The notes below the pieces were generated by a model, which was not told where the DNA came from, made no database searches, and saw nothing but the letters and a program-made list of their open reading frames with translations. A stretch of 17,585 nt of DNA, taken from the NCBI RefSeq assembly GCF_020278625.1, contig NZ_JADAKK010000013.1, positions 4,047 to 21,631 of the forward strand, written 5' to 3'. Position numbers and translations under genes: made by a program. This stretch comes from Wolbachia endosymbiont of Mansonella ozzardi (GTDB lineage Bacteria > Pseudomonadota > Alphaproteobacteria > Rickettsiales > Anaplasmataceae). Positions 8,489-16,265 of the stretch are shown in pieces. Within the stretch, counting starts at the first letter, position 1; each line of letters starts with the position of its first letter.

Positions 8489-9637
8489 ATGTCAGAGATT
8501 GCGGGTGTAGAAATTAAAGAGCAAGCTTTGTATGAGAAAATGTGTTTTAGCGTCAGCCGCGCAAGTCTTTTAAATACGCTATCCAGAGTAAGCGGGGTGG
8601 TTGAAAGGCGTAATACAATAGATGTTTTAGCATGTATAAATATCAAAGCACAACATGACAGCATAAAACTAAAGGCCACCGATCTTGACATTTCAATATT
8701 TGCCTCACTTGCTGCAGATGTGTCAGCGGAAGGAGAAGTAAAAATCTCAGCACATACTTTGCACGACATAGTGAAGAAGTTGCCAACTGATTTGGATATT
8801 AATTTCGGAATGAATGATCAAGGGAAATTATTGATATCTTGCGGAAATGCAAACTTTTCTTTACCAAGTGTAGTTTCAAATAACTTTCCTGTTCTTGAGG
8901 AAGGAAATCACAAATATGATTTTACTCTGCTGAGTGCGGATTTGGTAGACTTATTAACTAAAACGAAGTTTGCTGTGTCACTAGACGATACAAGATACAA
9001 TTTGAATGGGATATACTTGCATACAGATGAACAATTTCTGTATTGCGCTGCAACCGATGGTCACCGTTTATCGTGTGTAAAGAGGCCTAAACCTGAAAAT
9101 ATCAACGGTAAATTTGGTGTGATAATCCCACGTAAAGCTGTCATGGAGTTGCTAAAAGTATTGGATGATTGTAATGAAATTAATATAAAGCTCTCAGATA
9201 GAAAAATCAAATTCACATGTGGTAAGTATATTTTAATATCAAAATTAATAGATGGAACTTTTCCAGATTATAAAACTGTTATTCCGGCATCTCAAGATAG
9301 ACAAATGGTTGTTGAGAGTGGCAAGCTAGCTAGTGTTATAGATCGGGTTTCCGTTGTTGTATCCGATAAAATAAAATTCATTAGGTTTTCGTTACGAGAA
9401 AAATTATTAACTCTAAACTCAAACTCCCAAGAGTGCAGTGATGCAACTGAATCCATAGAGGTAGATTATAATGAAGCTCCTATGTCCATAGGGTTTAATT
9501 CACGCTATTTGCTTGATGTTTTGTCCTGCATAAAAAATAAATGTAAGTTTAGCTTGTCAGATGGCAATAGTGCTACGATTATCATTGATGAAGATGACCC
9601 AAATGCATTATATATAGTAATGCCAATTAGGACTTAA
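8489..9637 (+). CDS. dnaN: DNA polymerase III subunit beta (sliding clamp)
   Basis: The beta clamp is a dimeric ring that tethers DNA polymerase III and other enzymes to DNA. The protein of 382 residues has the usual three clamp domains. Recognisable stretches are FSVSRASLLNTLSRVSGVVE near the N-terminus, the middle-domain CAATDGHRLSCVKRP, the IIPRKAVMELLKVLDD stretch opening domain III, and the C-terminal ALYIVMPIRT (the M-P-I/M-R motif that lines the peptide-binding pocket). I choose ATG 8489 because a GAGAG ribosome binding site ends about five bases before it; an in-frame TTG at 8477 gives four more residues but has no such site. The gene is not next to dnaA here, as is common in Rickettsiales. 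It ends one base from truA on the other strand. Confidence 0.96.
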   Translation: MSEIAGVEIKEQALYEKMCFSVSRASLLNTLSRVSGVVERRNTIDVLACINIKAQHDSIKLKATDLDISIFASLAADVSAEGEVKISAHTLHDIVKKLPTDLDINFGMNDQGKLLISCGNANFSLPSVVSNNFPVLEEGNHKYDFTLLSADLVDLLTKTKFAVSLDDTRYNLNGIYLHTDEQFLYCAATDGHRLSCVKRPKPENINGKFGVIIPRKAVMELLKVLDDCNEINIKLSDRKIKFTCGKYILISKLIDGTFPDYKTVIPASQDRQMVVESGKLASVIDRVSVVVSDKIKFIRFSLREKLLTLNSNSQECSDATESIEVDYNEAPMSIGFNSRYLLDVLSCIKNKCKFSLSDGNSATIIIDEDDPNALYIVMPIRT

Positions 9638-9638
9638 G

Positions 9639-10376
9639 CTAGTAGTCTATCTTTACCAAATATAAACCGCAAGGTGGTGCAGTAACTCCAGCAGCATTTC
9701 TTTTACGTTGGTTTAATATATTTAGCATCTCTTGTGGATTAGTTCTATTTTTTCCAAATTCAACCAAAGTGCCGACAATGATCCTCACTTGGTTATGTAA
9801 AAAGGAAATTGCAGATATTTTGATGTATATATGACTCCCCTTTTGTACTATCTCGATATTATCAATTGTTCTTACCGGATTTACAGCTTGACAGTCTTTT
9901 GAGCGGAAACTTGAAAGGTTGTGCTTTCCAAGCAGATATTTAGCCGCTTCACGTATGATGTTTACGTCAAGTGGGCTAAACACTTGCCATACATAACCAG
10001 CTTCCAAAGCTGCAGGGGCATAACGATTAATTATTCTATATTCATAGTGTTTTTTTTTTGCTGAGAATCGTGCGTGAAACCCATCATCTACAACTTCTAC
10101 ATTAAGCACAACTATAGGAATCGATTTTAAGTGATAGTTTATTGCGTTCCTTATTCTGTAAAGTTCAAATTCCCTCTCCATATCAAAATGAGCAACTTGC
10201 CCTAAAGCATGAACTCCCGCATCAGTCCTGCCACTGCAGTGCAAAGTGACTTCCTCGCCACTGAAATTAAATATAGCATTTTCTATGGTCTCCTGGATTG
10301 AGTCAACAGAGTGTTGCTGTTTCTGCCAGCCAGAGAAACTACTACCGTTATATTCTATCGTTATTTTGTATCGCAC
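9639..10376 (-). CDS. truA: tRNA pseudouridine(38-40) synthase TruA
   Basis: TruA converts uridines 38, 39 and 40 in the anticodon stem of many tRNAs to pseudouridine. The 245-residue product begins MRYKITIEYNGSSFSGWQ, the usual family opening, and carries the catalytic Asp at residue 52 in CSGRTDAGVHALGQVAHFD. The conserved FLHNQVRIIVGTLVEFG and the final APPCGLYLVKIDY are also present. The start codon is GTG (10374-10376) with no clear Shine-Dalgarno sequence upstream. It converges with dnaN with a single base between the two stop codons and no terminator hairpin, so the transcripts probably overlap. Confidence 0.96.
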   Translation of the reverse strand: MRYKITIEYNGSSFSGWQKQQHSVDSIQETIENAIFNFSGEEVTLHCSGRTDAGVHALGQVAHFDMEREFELYRIRNAINYHLKSIPIVVLNVEVVDDGFHARFSAKKKHYEYRIINRYAPAALEAGYVWQVFSPLDVNIIREAAKYLLGKHNLSSFRSKDCQAVNPVRTIDNIEIVQKGSHIYIKISAISFLHNQVRIIVGTLVEFGKNRTNPQEMLNILNQRKRNAAGVTAPPCGLYLVKIDY

Positions 10377-10555
10377 TGCAAAATCTATCTAATTTTCTAT
10401 CTTATACCAAATCTTGCTGGTAATAAGATAAATTAATAAAGAGTACTTTTTGGATGCAGCTGGAGGTTTAGACAAATTTATATGGTGTGTTCTACTTGGA
10501 TGATACATAACTGATCCTAAAATTACAATTTTATGCAATTTCAGTAGCAGATTGC
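10377..10555. other. Spacer between truA and ppsR
   Basis: The two genes point away from each other. This AT-rich spacer must hold the truA promoter on the minus strand, but I cannot pick one out with confidence. No open frame or RNA structure stands out. Confidence 0.3.
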
Positions 10556-10583
10556 TTGAGTCTGTACTATTACATAGTATAAT
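10556..10583 (+). promoter_or_regulatory. Promoter of ppsR
   Basis: TTGAGT (10556-10561) and a perfect TATAAT (10578-10583) are separated by 16 bases, a good sigma-70 layout. A second TATAAT-like hexamer lies at 10588-10593. Transcription from the first would begin around 10590, only about six bases before the ppsR ATG, and no Shine-Dalgarno sequence fits in that space. Confidence 0.6.
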
Positions 10584-10595
10584 ACTATATAATAT

Positions 10596-11414
10596 ATGAA
10601 CTTTAAAAAGCTTAATCTACACTTAGTATCAGATTCAAGTGGTGAAACTGTTATATCAGTTGCAAAATCAGCTCTGAAACACTTTCGTTCTGTAGAAACA
10701 ATTGAATATGTTTGGTCTCTTGTGAAAAAAGAAGAACAAATTGATAGAATTTTGGAGGAAATCGGTAAGAAAAGTGACGAGCATCACTTTGTTATATGTA
10801 CTATTACTGACGATGAGCTAAGGAAATATTTAAAAGATAACTGTATAAAATTGGAAATTCCCTATCGAGCAATATTATCACATATCATTAGAGAAATTTC
10901 TTCCTATCTTGAAATTGAAAAAGACGAAAACCTTGACTTGCATACTGAGATAAATAATGAGTATTTTCAGCGCATTGAGGCAATAAACTACACTATTAAT
11001 CATGATGACGGACAAAATATTCAAGATATTGATAAGGCAGACATAATCTTGGTTGGAGTTTCGCGTACATCAAAGTCTCCCACCAGTATGTATTTAGCTT
11101 ATCGGGGCTATAGGGTTGCGAATATCCCCTTTGTTAATGAGATACCCTTTTATGTTGATTTAGCAAAGTTAGAAAACAAGCTGACAATAGGGCTAACAGT
11201 AGATACAAGTAGGCTGGTGGAAATACGCAAAAATAGGCTTGCTTCAATTAATAACGAAGATAATAATGTATACGCTGACCCTGAGAAAGTAGAAAAAGAA
11301 ATTAAAAAAGCAGAGGAGCTTTTTAAACAAAACAATTGGCCAATTATCGATGTAACACAAAAGTCGATCGAAGAAGTGTCAGCAACGATTATACAATATT
11401 TTAACAGAATGTGA
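10596..11414 (+). CDS. ppsR: Pyruvate, phosphate dikinase regulatory protein (bifunctional kinase/phosphorylase)
   Basis: Proteins of this family (formerly DUF299) inactivate pyruvate phosphate dikinase by ADP-dependent phosphorylation of a Thr and reactivate it by phosphate-dependent removal. In Rickettsiales with a truncated glycolysis this would set the pyruvate/PEP balance. The 272-residue protein starts [14 protein letters not shown] (nucleotide-binding N-terminal motif) and has the P-loop-like [11 protein letters not shown] at residues 154-164, followed by [15 protein letters not shown]. The C-terminal helix ([10 protein letters not shown]... [21 protein letters not shown]) is typical, the final part resembling the specificity helix of the family. 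Length is normal. A strong promoter abuts the ATG, so translation may be leaderless. PPDK itself is not in this window. Confidence 0.95.
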   Translation: MNFKKLNLHLVSDSSGETVISVAKSALKHFRSVETIEYVWSLVKKEEQIDRILEEIGKKSDEHHFVICTITDDELRKYLKDNCIKLEIPYRAILSHIIREISSYLEIEKDENLDLHTEINNEYFQRIEAINYTINHDDGQNIQDIDKADIILVGVSRTSKSPTSMYLAYRGYRVANIPFVNEIPFYVDLAKLENKLTIGLTVDTSRLVEIRKNRLASINNEDNNVYADPEKVEKEIKKAEELFKQNNWPIIDVTQKSIEEVSATIIQYFNRM

Positions 11415-11426
11415 TAAATTTATCAA

Positions 11427-11455
11427 TTGACTAACTCCTTGTAAGTAACCATAAT
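11427..11455 (+). promoter_or_regulatory. Candidate promoter of rpmJ
   Basis: TTGACT (11427-11432) and CATAAT (11450-11455) lie 17 bases apart, 28 bases before the rpmJ start codon. It begins just after the ppsR stop, so rpmJ need not depend on read-through from ppsR. Confidence 0.5.
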
Positions 11456-11483
11456 ATAAAGTAATTTGGTTTTCGCTATAGTT

Positions 11484-11612
11484 ATGAAAGTGAAAGGCTC
11501 ACTAAAGTCCCATCGCAGCAGAGATAAAAACTGTAAAGTTGTGACAAGGAATGGTAAAATTTACGTTATAAATAAAGTAAAGCCAAGGTGCAAAGCCCGC
11601 CAGGGTTCTTGA
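11484..11612 (+). CDS. rpmJ: 50S ribosomal protein L36
   Basis: This short gene encodes 42 residues: it begins [17 protein letters not shown] and ends [15 protein letters not shown]36 is a small zinc-ribbon protein of the large ribosomal subunit. The alphaproteobacterial type has this longer KxKxSLKS-RH/HR opening and the KPRCKARQG tail seen here. Of the classic zinc ligands only two Cys (C17 and C36) are present, as in the C-minus form that does not bind zinc. The gene stands alone, away from the large ribosomal operons, which is usual for rpmJ in alphaproteobacteria. Its TGA overlaps the -35 box of the candidate RNA promoter that follows. Confidence 0.93.
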   Translation: MKVKGSLKSHRSRDKNCKVVTRNGKIYVINKVKPRCKARQGS

Positions 11613-11637
11613 GTATCAGCCATAAATTGATTATGAA
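11609..11637 (+). promoter_or_regulatory. Candidate promoter of a small RNA downstream of rpmJ
   Basis: TTGAGT (11609-11614, overlapping the rpmJ stop codon) and TATGAA (11632-11637) are separated by 17 bases. The -35 hexamer is identical to that of the ppsR promoter. Initiation would fall near 11643, at the GGGGATTATTGG stretch. Confidence 0.45.
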
Positions 11638-11639
11638 AG

Positions 11640-11753
11640 GGGATTATTGGTTGCCTTGAGGCAAACAGTGGCTAGAATACTCTGTCAGTCGTATATCCGC
11701 GCTTAGCTTGCGATAAAAGGGTTCTAAGCTGTAACTAAGGTGCTTAGTTTTTT
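11640..11753 (+). ncRNA. Candidate structured small RNA or attenuator
   Basis: The stretch has no open frame yet has a promoter before it and a terminator at its end, giving a transcript of about 110 bases. Visible helices are TTGCC-TTGA-GGCAA (11653-11666), a weaker ACAG/CTGT pair at about 11668-11688, GCTTAG/CTAAGC (11701-11706 with 11724-11729) and the terminator AACTAAG/CTTAGTT. Two CTTAG and two CTAAG copies could pair in alternative ways, so an attenuator-like switch is possible. It lacks the GGAAG(C) core of SRP RNA, the TTCGAC start of tmRNA and the conserved boxes of RNase P RNA. A divergent 6S RNA cannot be excluded. The next gene downstream is the ftsB-like remnant, 50 bases beyond the terminator. 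Confidence 0.45.
11733..11753 (+). terminator. Rho-independent terminator
   Basis: A perfect seven-base-pair stem AACTAAG (11733-11739) / CTTAGTT (11743-11749) with a GTG loop runs into six T (11748-11753). It ends the candidate small RNA and any read-through from rpmJ. Confidence 0.7.
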
Positions 11754-11802
11754 GTTCACTTTTTCATGTTATACGTTTTTTTAGCTTCTCATATGTAAAA
11801 GT

Positions 11803-12119
11803 ATGGTGTTTGTATTTAGGAATAAGAAGAGGTTAATGTGTTTAAGTACAGCTTTGCTCATTTCTTCTCTTACACTATATTTTAGTATCAGTACGATTAC
11901 GGGTAAACGTGGCTTATCAGCATTAATGGATAAAAAAAAGAGATAGAGTACAGTAAACTTTTGCTAAAGAATATATCTTTTGAAAGGGAAAAGTTGAGTA
12001 ATAAAGTGTTCGACCTATATGAAAAAAGCTTAGATTTGGGCCTGCTTGATGAACAAGCAAGAAATGCTCTGGGTTATGTGAGCCCTAAGGAGCTAATGGT
12101 TATTCTTGATATGGAATAG
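11803..12119 (+). pseudogene. ftsB: FtsB/DivIC-like septum formation initiator, single frameshift at an A8 run
   Basis: FtsB-type proteins are small bitopic membrane proteins that join FtsL and FtsQ in the divisome. From ATG 11803 the frame gives a basic start, one membrane segment (CLSTALLISSLTLYFSISTI, about residues 13-32) and GKRGLSALMDKKK, then meets TAG at 11944. The cause is the run of eight A at 11932-11939: with nine A the frame continues EIEYSKLLLKNISFEREKLS to TAG at 12117-12119 with no further lesion, giving 105 residues, a normal FtsB length. The family features are the membrane helix, the G-x-x-G-L break and the following heptad helix; sequence similarity in this family is low, so the name rests on layout. 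It may be a fresh pseudogene, a gene rescued by polymerase slippage on the A run, or a base-calling error. There is no obvious ribosome binding site. Confidence 0.6.
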
Positions 12120-12131
12120 CAACATCTTTAA

Positions 12132-12830
12132 ATGAAAGAAAAAAAACGCTATAATCCAAGTGCAGGCATTATAAACGAGATGAAAGTGAAAAATATCTTA
12201 TTAGCGCTTTTTATACAGGCTATGTTTTGGTTGCCATCATTTGCGGCCGATCCTATTTTACTCAATTGTGTTGAAACCCCAGAGATTTATGATCTTGATG
12301 CAAAACCAAAAAGCTTTAACTCTTCAAATAATTTAAGAAGAAAACCTGGTTCTCCAAGTAGCGCAACAGGGGAATTGGTAAGCATAGTGGGTAGAGTTAC
12401 TGATGTAAACTGTTTGCCAATACAAAACGCTGTAGTTTCTATATGGCACGCGAATTCATACGGCATAAACCATTATGACGAGAATGTGGAGGATGATAAG
12501 CTTGATCCAAATTTTGCCGGATCAGGAAGATTTATAGTAAATAACCTTGGCTATTATAACTTTATTACAATAGCACCTGGTAAGATCGGTGATAGGGCTC
12601 CACACATCAACTTTTTGGTTCAACATCCAGATTTTCCAGAGTTCACAACACAAATGTTCTTTGCTGACCATAACTGTGACAACTATGCTGATTCTGTTCT
12701 TGGGGATCTTATTGATAATGGGCTTGCAAGCCTTCTAATAGCACCATTTAATTATAATGATCGGGCCATTAAGACCTACACATTTAATATCACCTTAAGT
12801 GGATGTAACAAGTTTTCTAATAAAAGATAA
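12132..12830 (+). CDS. Exported intradiol ring-cleavage dioxygenase-fold protein, ligands degenerate
   Basis: The fold is that of protocatechuate 3,4-dioxygenase: IVGRVTD...LPIQNAVVSIWHAN, LDPNFAGSGRF, LGYYNFITIAPG and RAPHINFLV line up in order and spacing with the beta subunit of that enzyme. The normal iron ligands are two Tyr and two His. By alignment from memory the Tyr of G-R-Y is Asn113, the Tyr of P-G-P-Y is Ile152, and the second His of H-I-H is Asn160; only His158 remains. An active non-haem iron centre is therefore doubtful. A signal peptide (NILLALFIQAMFWLPSFAA) precedes the domain, pointing to export. An in-frame ATG at 12180 starts right at this signal peptide and may be the true start, giving 216 residues. 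The frame is otherwise clean, which argues that the protein is kept for some other role. It follows the ftsB remnant by 12 bases. Confidence 0.8.
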   Translation: MKEKKRYNPSAGIINEMKVKNILLALFIQAMFWLPSFAADPILLNCVETPEIYDLDAKPKSFNSSNNLRRKPGSPSSATGELVSIVGRVTDVNCLPIQNAVVSIWHANSYGINHYDENVEDDKLDPNFAGSGRFIVNNLGYYNFITIAPGKIGDRAPHINFLVQHPDFPEFTTQMFFADHNCDNYADSVLGDLIDNGLASLLIAPFNYNDRAIKTYTFNITLSGCNKFSNKR

Positions 12831-12954
12831 AACCCTTGCATGTCAGGAGAGTTCATAGTAACCTTAAGCGCTATTGTACTTAAAATGTATATGAAAAGCA
12901 TTTTACTAATCTTTTATGTGCAGCTTACAATTATTTGCAACGGAGATGTCAACA
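12831..12954. other. Spacer before pepA
   Basis: No gene is seen. It contains TTGTACTTAAAA at about 12874, a string also present as TTGTACTTAAA upstream of dnaN (about 8391), but no matching -10 box at a proper distance. GGAG at 12942-12945 is the pepA ribosome binding site. Confidence 0.35.
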
Positions 12955-14418
12955 ATGAAGATAACAATTTCTAAGGCTTTACCTGATTTTGAAACGCTAG
13001 TAGTAGGTTTGTTTGAAAATGATGAATTTATGAGTAACGTTAAGGCTTTACAAGACAAGCAAATTGTAGATAACATCAAAAGATTTAGTGATTTCAATGG
13101 AGGTTTTGGTGAATTTTTCTCCATTACTTCATCAGAGAAAAAGAATGTTATAGTTGCCAGGCTTGGCAAGAGAGATGAATGGGATGAAGACAAAGAATTA
13201 AATATTGGCGGAAAAATATATTGCGAACTAAGCAGATTAAAAATCAAGCAAGCAGCAATTTTAACCGAAGGCAATGCAGCAAATGTTGCATACGGTGCAT
13301 TTTTGCGTAGTTTTAAGTTTGATAAGTATAAAACCAAAAAGGATGAAAAAGTTACAGAAGTAGAAGAGATTACAGTGCTAGCGAAAGATGAGCAATTCAG
13401 TAGTGCTGAAAAATCATTTGAACGTTTGAGACAAGAAGGTGAAGGCATATTTCTGGCACGCGCCCTTACCACTGAACCGCCTAATGTTTTATATCCAGAA
13501 TCCTATGCTGATTATATAAAAACCGAACTTACCAAGCTTGGCCTTGAAATCGAGGTGCTTGGTAAGAAGCAGATGGAAGAGAAAAAAATGAGAGCATTGC
13601 TTGGGGTAGCACAAGGAAGTAGTAAAGAGCCAAAATTGGTAGTGATTAAATGGAATGGAACTTCCAAGGAACAACAGCCTGTAGCTTTTGTGGGTAAAGG
13701 TATAACGTTTGATACTGGTGGAGTGTCACTTAAGCCTTCGCGTGGCATGGAGTCAATGAAATACGACATGGCAGGTTCTGCTACTGTGGTTGGGGTGATG
13801 CGTACTCTAGCTGGACGAAAAGCGAAAGTAAATGCAATTGGCGTAGTTGCACTTGCAGAAAATGCAGTGGACGGTAATGCCCAAAGGCCAAGCGACATAG
13901 TGACTTCAATGTCTGGGCAGACAATAGAAGTATTAAACACCGATGCAGAAGGAAGGCTCATACTTGCGGATGCTTTATGGTATACTCAGAACAGATTCTC
14001 ACCTAAGTTTATGGTTGATCTTGCAACTCTAACTGGCGCTATAGTGGTTGCGCTTGGAAATAATGAATATGCTGGTCTTTTTTCCAATAATGATAAATTA
14101 GCAAGTCGTCTTATTGATGTAGGGAATGAGGTAAACGAGAAGTTGTGGCGTTTTCCTATGAATGAGGCTTACGATAAAATTATTGACTCGCCGATTGCTG
14201 ATGTTCAAAACGTCGCTCCTGCAGGCTCTGGTGGAGATAGCATAATGGCCGCACAATTTTTACAACGTTTTGTGAATAACACTTGCTGGGCACATTTAGA
14301 CATTGCAGGCACGGCTTGGCATGAAAAAGGCACTGATATTTCTCCAAAAGGAGCGGTGGGTTTTGGTATAAGGTTGCTTAATAAATTGGTTGAAAAGTAC
14401 TACGAAACAGGTAATTGA
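12955..14418 (+). CDS. pepA: Leucyl aminopeptidase (M17)
   Basis: PepA is a hexameric cytosolic metalloaminopeptidase that removes N-terminal residues from peptides and, in some bacteria, also binds DNA for site-specific recombination and gene control. Counting from ATG 12955 (487 residues) all metal ligands are present: K248 and D253 in GKGITFDTGG, D271 in KYDMAGSA, and D330 and E332 in the family signature NTDAEGRL, with the catalytic Arg334 and Lys260. The C-terminal domain ends in GTAWHEKG...PKGAVGFGIRLL, as expected. I prefer ATG 12955 because GGAG lies nine bases upstream; ATGs at 12916 and 12946 are in frame but badly placed relative to it. The gene is intact and converges with the minus-strand remnant that follows, 17 bases away. 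Confidence 0.96.
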   Translation: MKITISKALPDFETLVVGLFENDEFMSNVKALQDKQIVDNIKRFSDFNGGFGEFFSITSSEKKNVIVARLGKRDEWDEDKELNIGGKIYCELSRLKIKQAAILTEGNAANVAYGAFLRSFKFDKYKTKKDEKVTEVEEITVLAKDEQFSSAEKSFERLRQEGEGIFLARALTTEPPNVLYPESYADYIKTELTKLGLEIEVLGKKQMEEKKMRALLGVAQGSSKEPKLVVIKWNGTSKEQQPVAFVGKGITFDTGGVSLKPSRGMESMKYDMAGSATVVGVMRTLAGRKAKVNAIGVVALAENAVDGNAQRPSDIVTSMSGQTIEVLNTDAEGRLILADALWYTQNRFSPKFMVDLATLTGAIVVALGNNEYAGLFSNNDKLASRLIDVGNEVNEKLWRFPMNEAYDKIIDSPIADVQNVAPAGSGGDSIMAAQFLQRFVNNTCWAHLDIAGTAWHEKGTDISPKGAVGFGIRLLNKLVEKYYETGN

Positions 14419-14435
14419 AGCCTTAATGCTAAAAT

Positions 14436-15424
14436 TTAGAAAGCTATAGGTTTGGGGTCTTTCCTGGGCTCTGTTGCAATTGGATTTTTTACTTTAGAGC
14501 CTGGTAGCTTCATTTCTTTCACTTTATCATTAACTTTTTTCTCTACCTCTTTTATGTCACCGTTACCAATTTTCATAATTTCAGGCGAAATTTCTCCAAA
14601 AGCTCCCCAAGTGCTTTCTTATCAGTTTAGTGAGTACTAAGACCTTTTTCTACGAGCCTTTTCATATCCTCTTTCGAAAAATCTTTAATCTCTTCCTCTT
14701 CCACTAATTTTTCTATAGCAGACCGTTGCTCTTTTTGGAGCACTTCTATTACCTTTGCCTTATTCTGAATGTTTTTTATTTCTTCACTTCTGGCACATAA
14801 AACAAGTTGAGGTGATTCCTAATATAATTTATAAAAATTTTTATCTCTGTCTTGAATCTGAATTACAGATAATTTATCAATTATATTTTTCGCAAAACTT
14901 TTCACTGCTTTCCCTAAAGGCTCAGCACCTTCTTTTATCTCACCTCTATGTTGATATATAACATAACTAATAGCAGCTATAGCCACTAGTGCTACAAACC
15001 CAGCTAATGCTAACGCATCACTCATTAACGCACGAGCCATTCCTCCTATTGCTAATGTACACGCTAGTGCACCTGTTAGTGTCGTAATAGCTGCTCCACC
15101 TATAACTCCTTGAGTTGACAGCTGGTTATCTAAGGCTTCGAACTTTTCCATCATTACCCGATCTTTACCAATTTGCTCAGCTAGTTCTTTGAGTGTCTCT
15201 TCTTATGATAATTTTTTTAATATAGCATCTAAAAAATCTCTACCCTTGTCGCAATTTAATAATTCAATTACTTTTTCTGAATCAGCCAAATCTACATCTG
15301 TTATATTTGCATTTTTTAAAAAACTTTCTGCTGCTTCTTTCAAGCTGTCATTTCCTTGAATAAATTCAACTAAGCCTTGAGCAAGGTGTTCACTGCCTGC
15401 GCTTGTTGCACCACCTTGTACCAT
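14436..15424 (-). pseudogene. Broken gene of unknown function with two membrane segments
   Basis: I do not recognise the family. ATG 15424 has an AGGAA ribosome binding site seven bases upstream. The frame runs MVQGGATSAGSEHLAQGLVE through DFLDAILKKLS to a TAA at 15203, and continues in the same frame (EETLKELAEQIGKDRVMMEK) into a hydrophobic part of two or more membrane helices (about 14990-15110). A TAG follows at 14819, then, still in the same frame, a charged helical stretch (EIKNIQNKAKVIEVLQKEQR, LVEEEEIKDFSKEDMKRLVE) to a third stop near 14640. After a one-base shift it reads KIGNGDIKEVEKKVNDKVKE and PGSKVKNPIATEP, ending in TAA at 14436-14438. That makes three in-frame stops and one frameshift in about 330 codons. 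The long same-frame survival suggests recent inactivation. Confidence 0.6.
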
Positions 15425-15572
15425 ATTCAATTCCTATCAGTTATGAATATGCATAATTATATATACCAATTATTAATTACATCATCATTACTATGAAGTA
15501 GTTAATATAATTACTCCTTTTCAAACACGGAATTTGTACTACAATCTAAATTATATGAAAACAAGGTGCTCT

Positions 15573-16265
15573 ATGGGTGAAAAAAAATTAAAAGCTGCTG
15601 TGGTTTTATCAGGATGTGGTCACCTCGACGGTGTAGAGGTGAGAGAAGCTGTTTTAAGCTTGCTCGTACTTGATCAGCAGGAAGTGGAAGTTAAATGCTT
15701 TGCACCTGATATTGATATCAAACAGGTTATGAACCACAAAACAAAAGAGGAAGTAAAAGAGAAGAGGAATGTACTTGTAGAAGCAGCAAGAATTGCAAGA
15801 GGTGAAATATATAACCTAAAGGAAGCCAAAGCTAAAGATTTTGACATGCTAGTTGTACCCGGCGGATATGGAGTTGTGAAAAATTTATCTGACCTAGCTG
15901 AAGGTAAAGACATGGCAACAGTAATACCCGAATTTGAAAGATTAGTTTCAGAATTTTTTGTTGCAAAAAAGCCAATAGGGGCGATATGTATATCTCCAGC
16001 GGTGGTTGTTTTTATTTTAAGCAATAAAATAGGCAAAAGAGGAAATAAAATTAAGGTGACTATAGGGGATGACAGAGAAAAGTTGATAGAAAAGCTTGGT
16101 GGCGAGCATATAAAGTGCGATACAGAGTTGTCAATAGAAGACGAAGAACATAATGTATTTTCCTGTTCTGCTTATATGCGTAGCGACGAAGGTACGTACT
16201 CTGTATATCAAGGTATAAAACATATGATTGACAGCATGGTAAAAAAGATCAACAGAGGAAATTAA
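15573..16265 (+). CDS. elbB: ElbB-like DJ-1/PfpI family protein (isoprenoid biosynthesis glyoxalase)
   Basis: ElbB proteins belong to the DJ-1/ThiJ/PfpI superfamily; the E. coli member has glyoxalase activity and was linked genetically to isoprenoid synthesis, though its real role is unsettled. The 230-residue product begins KKLKAAVVLSGCGHLDGVEV, has the conserved DMLVVPGGYGVVKNLSDLA stretch at about 91-109, the nucleophile-elbow Cys139 in AICISPAVV, and the ElbB-type ending GIKHMIDSMVKKI. An in-frame ATG at 15534 would add 13 residues, but AAGG at 15563-15566 is placed six bases before ATG 15573, so I use that one. The gene stands alone between the minus-strand remnant (divergent) and the repeat region. 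Confidence 0.9.
   Translation: MGEKKLKAAVVLSGCGHLDGVEVREAVLSLLVLDQQEVEVKCFAPDIDIKQVMNHKTKEEVKEKRNVLVEAARIARGEIYNLKEAKAKDFDMLVVPGGYGVVKNLSDLAEGKDMATVIPEFERLVSEFFVAKKPIGAICISPAVVVFILSNKIGKRGNKIKVTIGDDREKLIEKLGGEHIKCDTELSIEDEEHNVFSCSAYMRSDEGTYSVYQGIKHMIDSMVKKINRGN

Noticed and set aside
11640..11753. tmRNA, SRP RNA or RNase P RNA.
   Set aside because: None of their conserved core strings is present; only a general structured-RNA call is supported.
12906..13472. A 188-codon minus-strand open frame, and similar long ones at 13512-13961, 15674-16036 and 8437-8769.
   Set aside because: All are shadows of intact pepA, elbB and dnaN, with Ser/Leu/Phe-rich composition typical of antisense frames.
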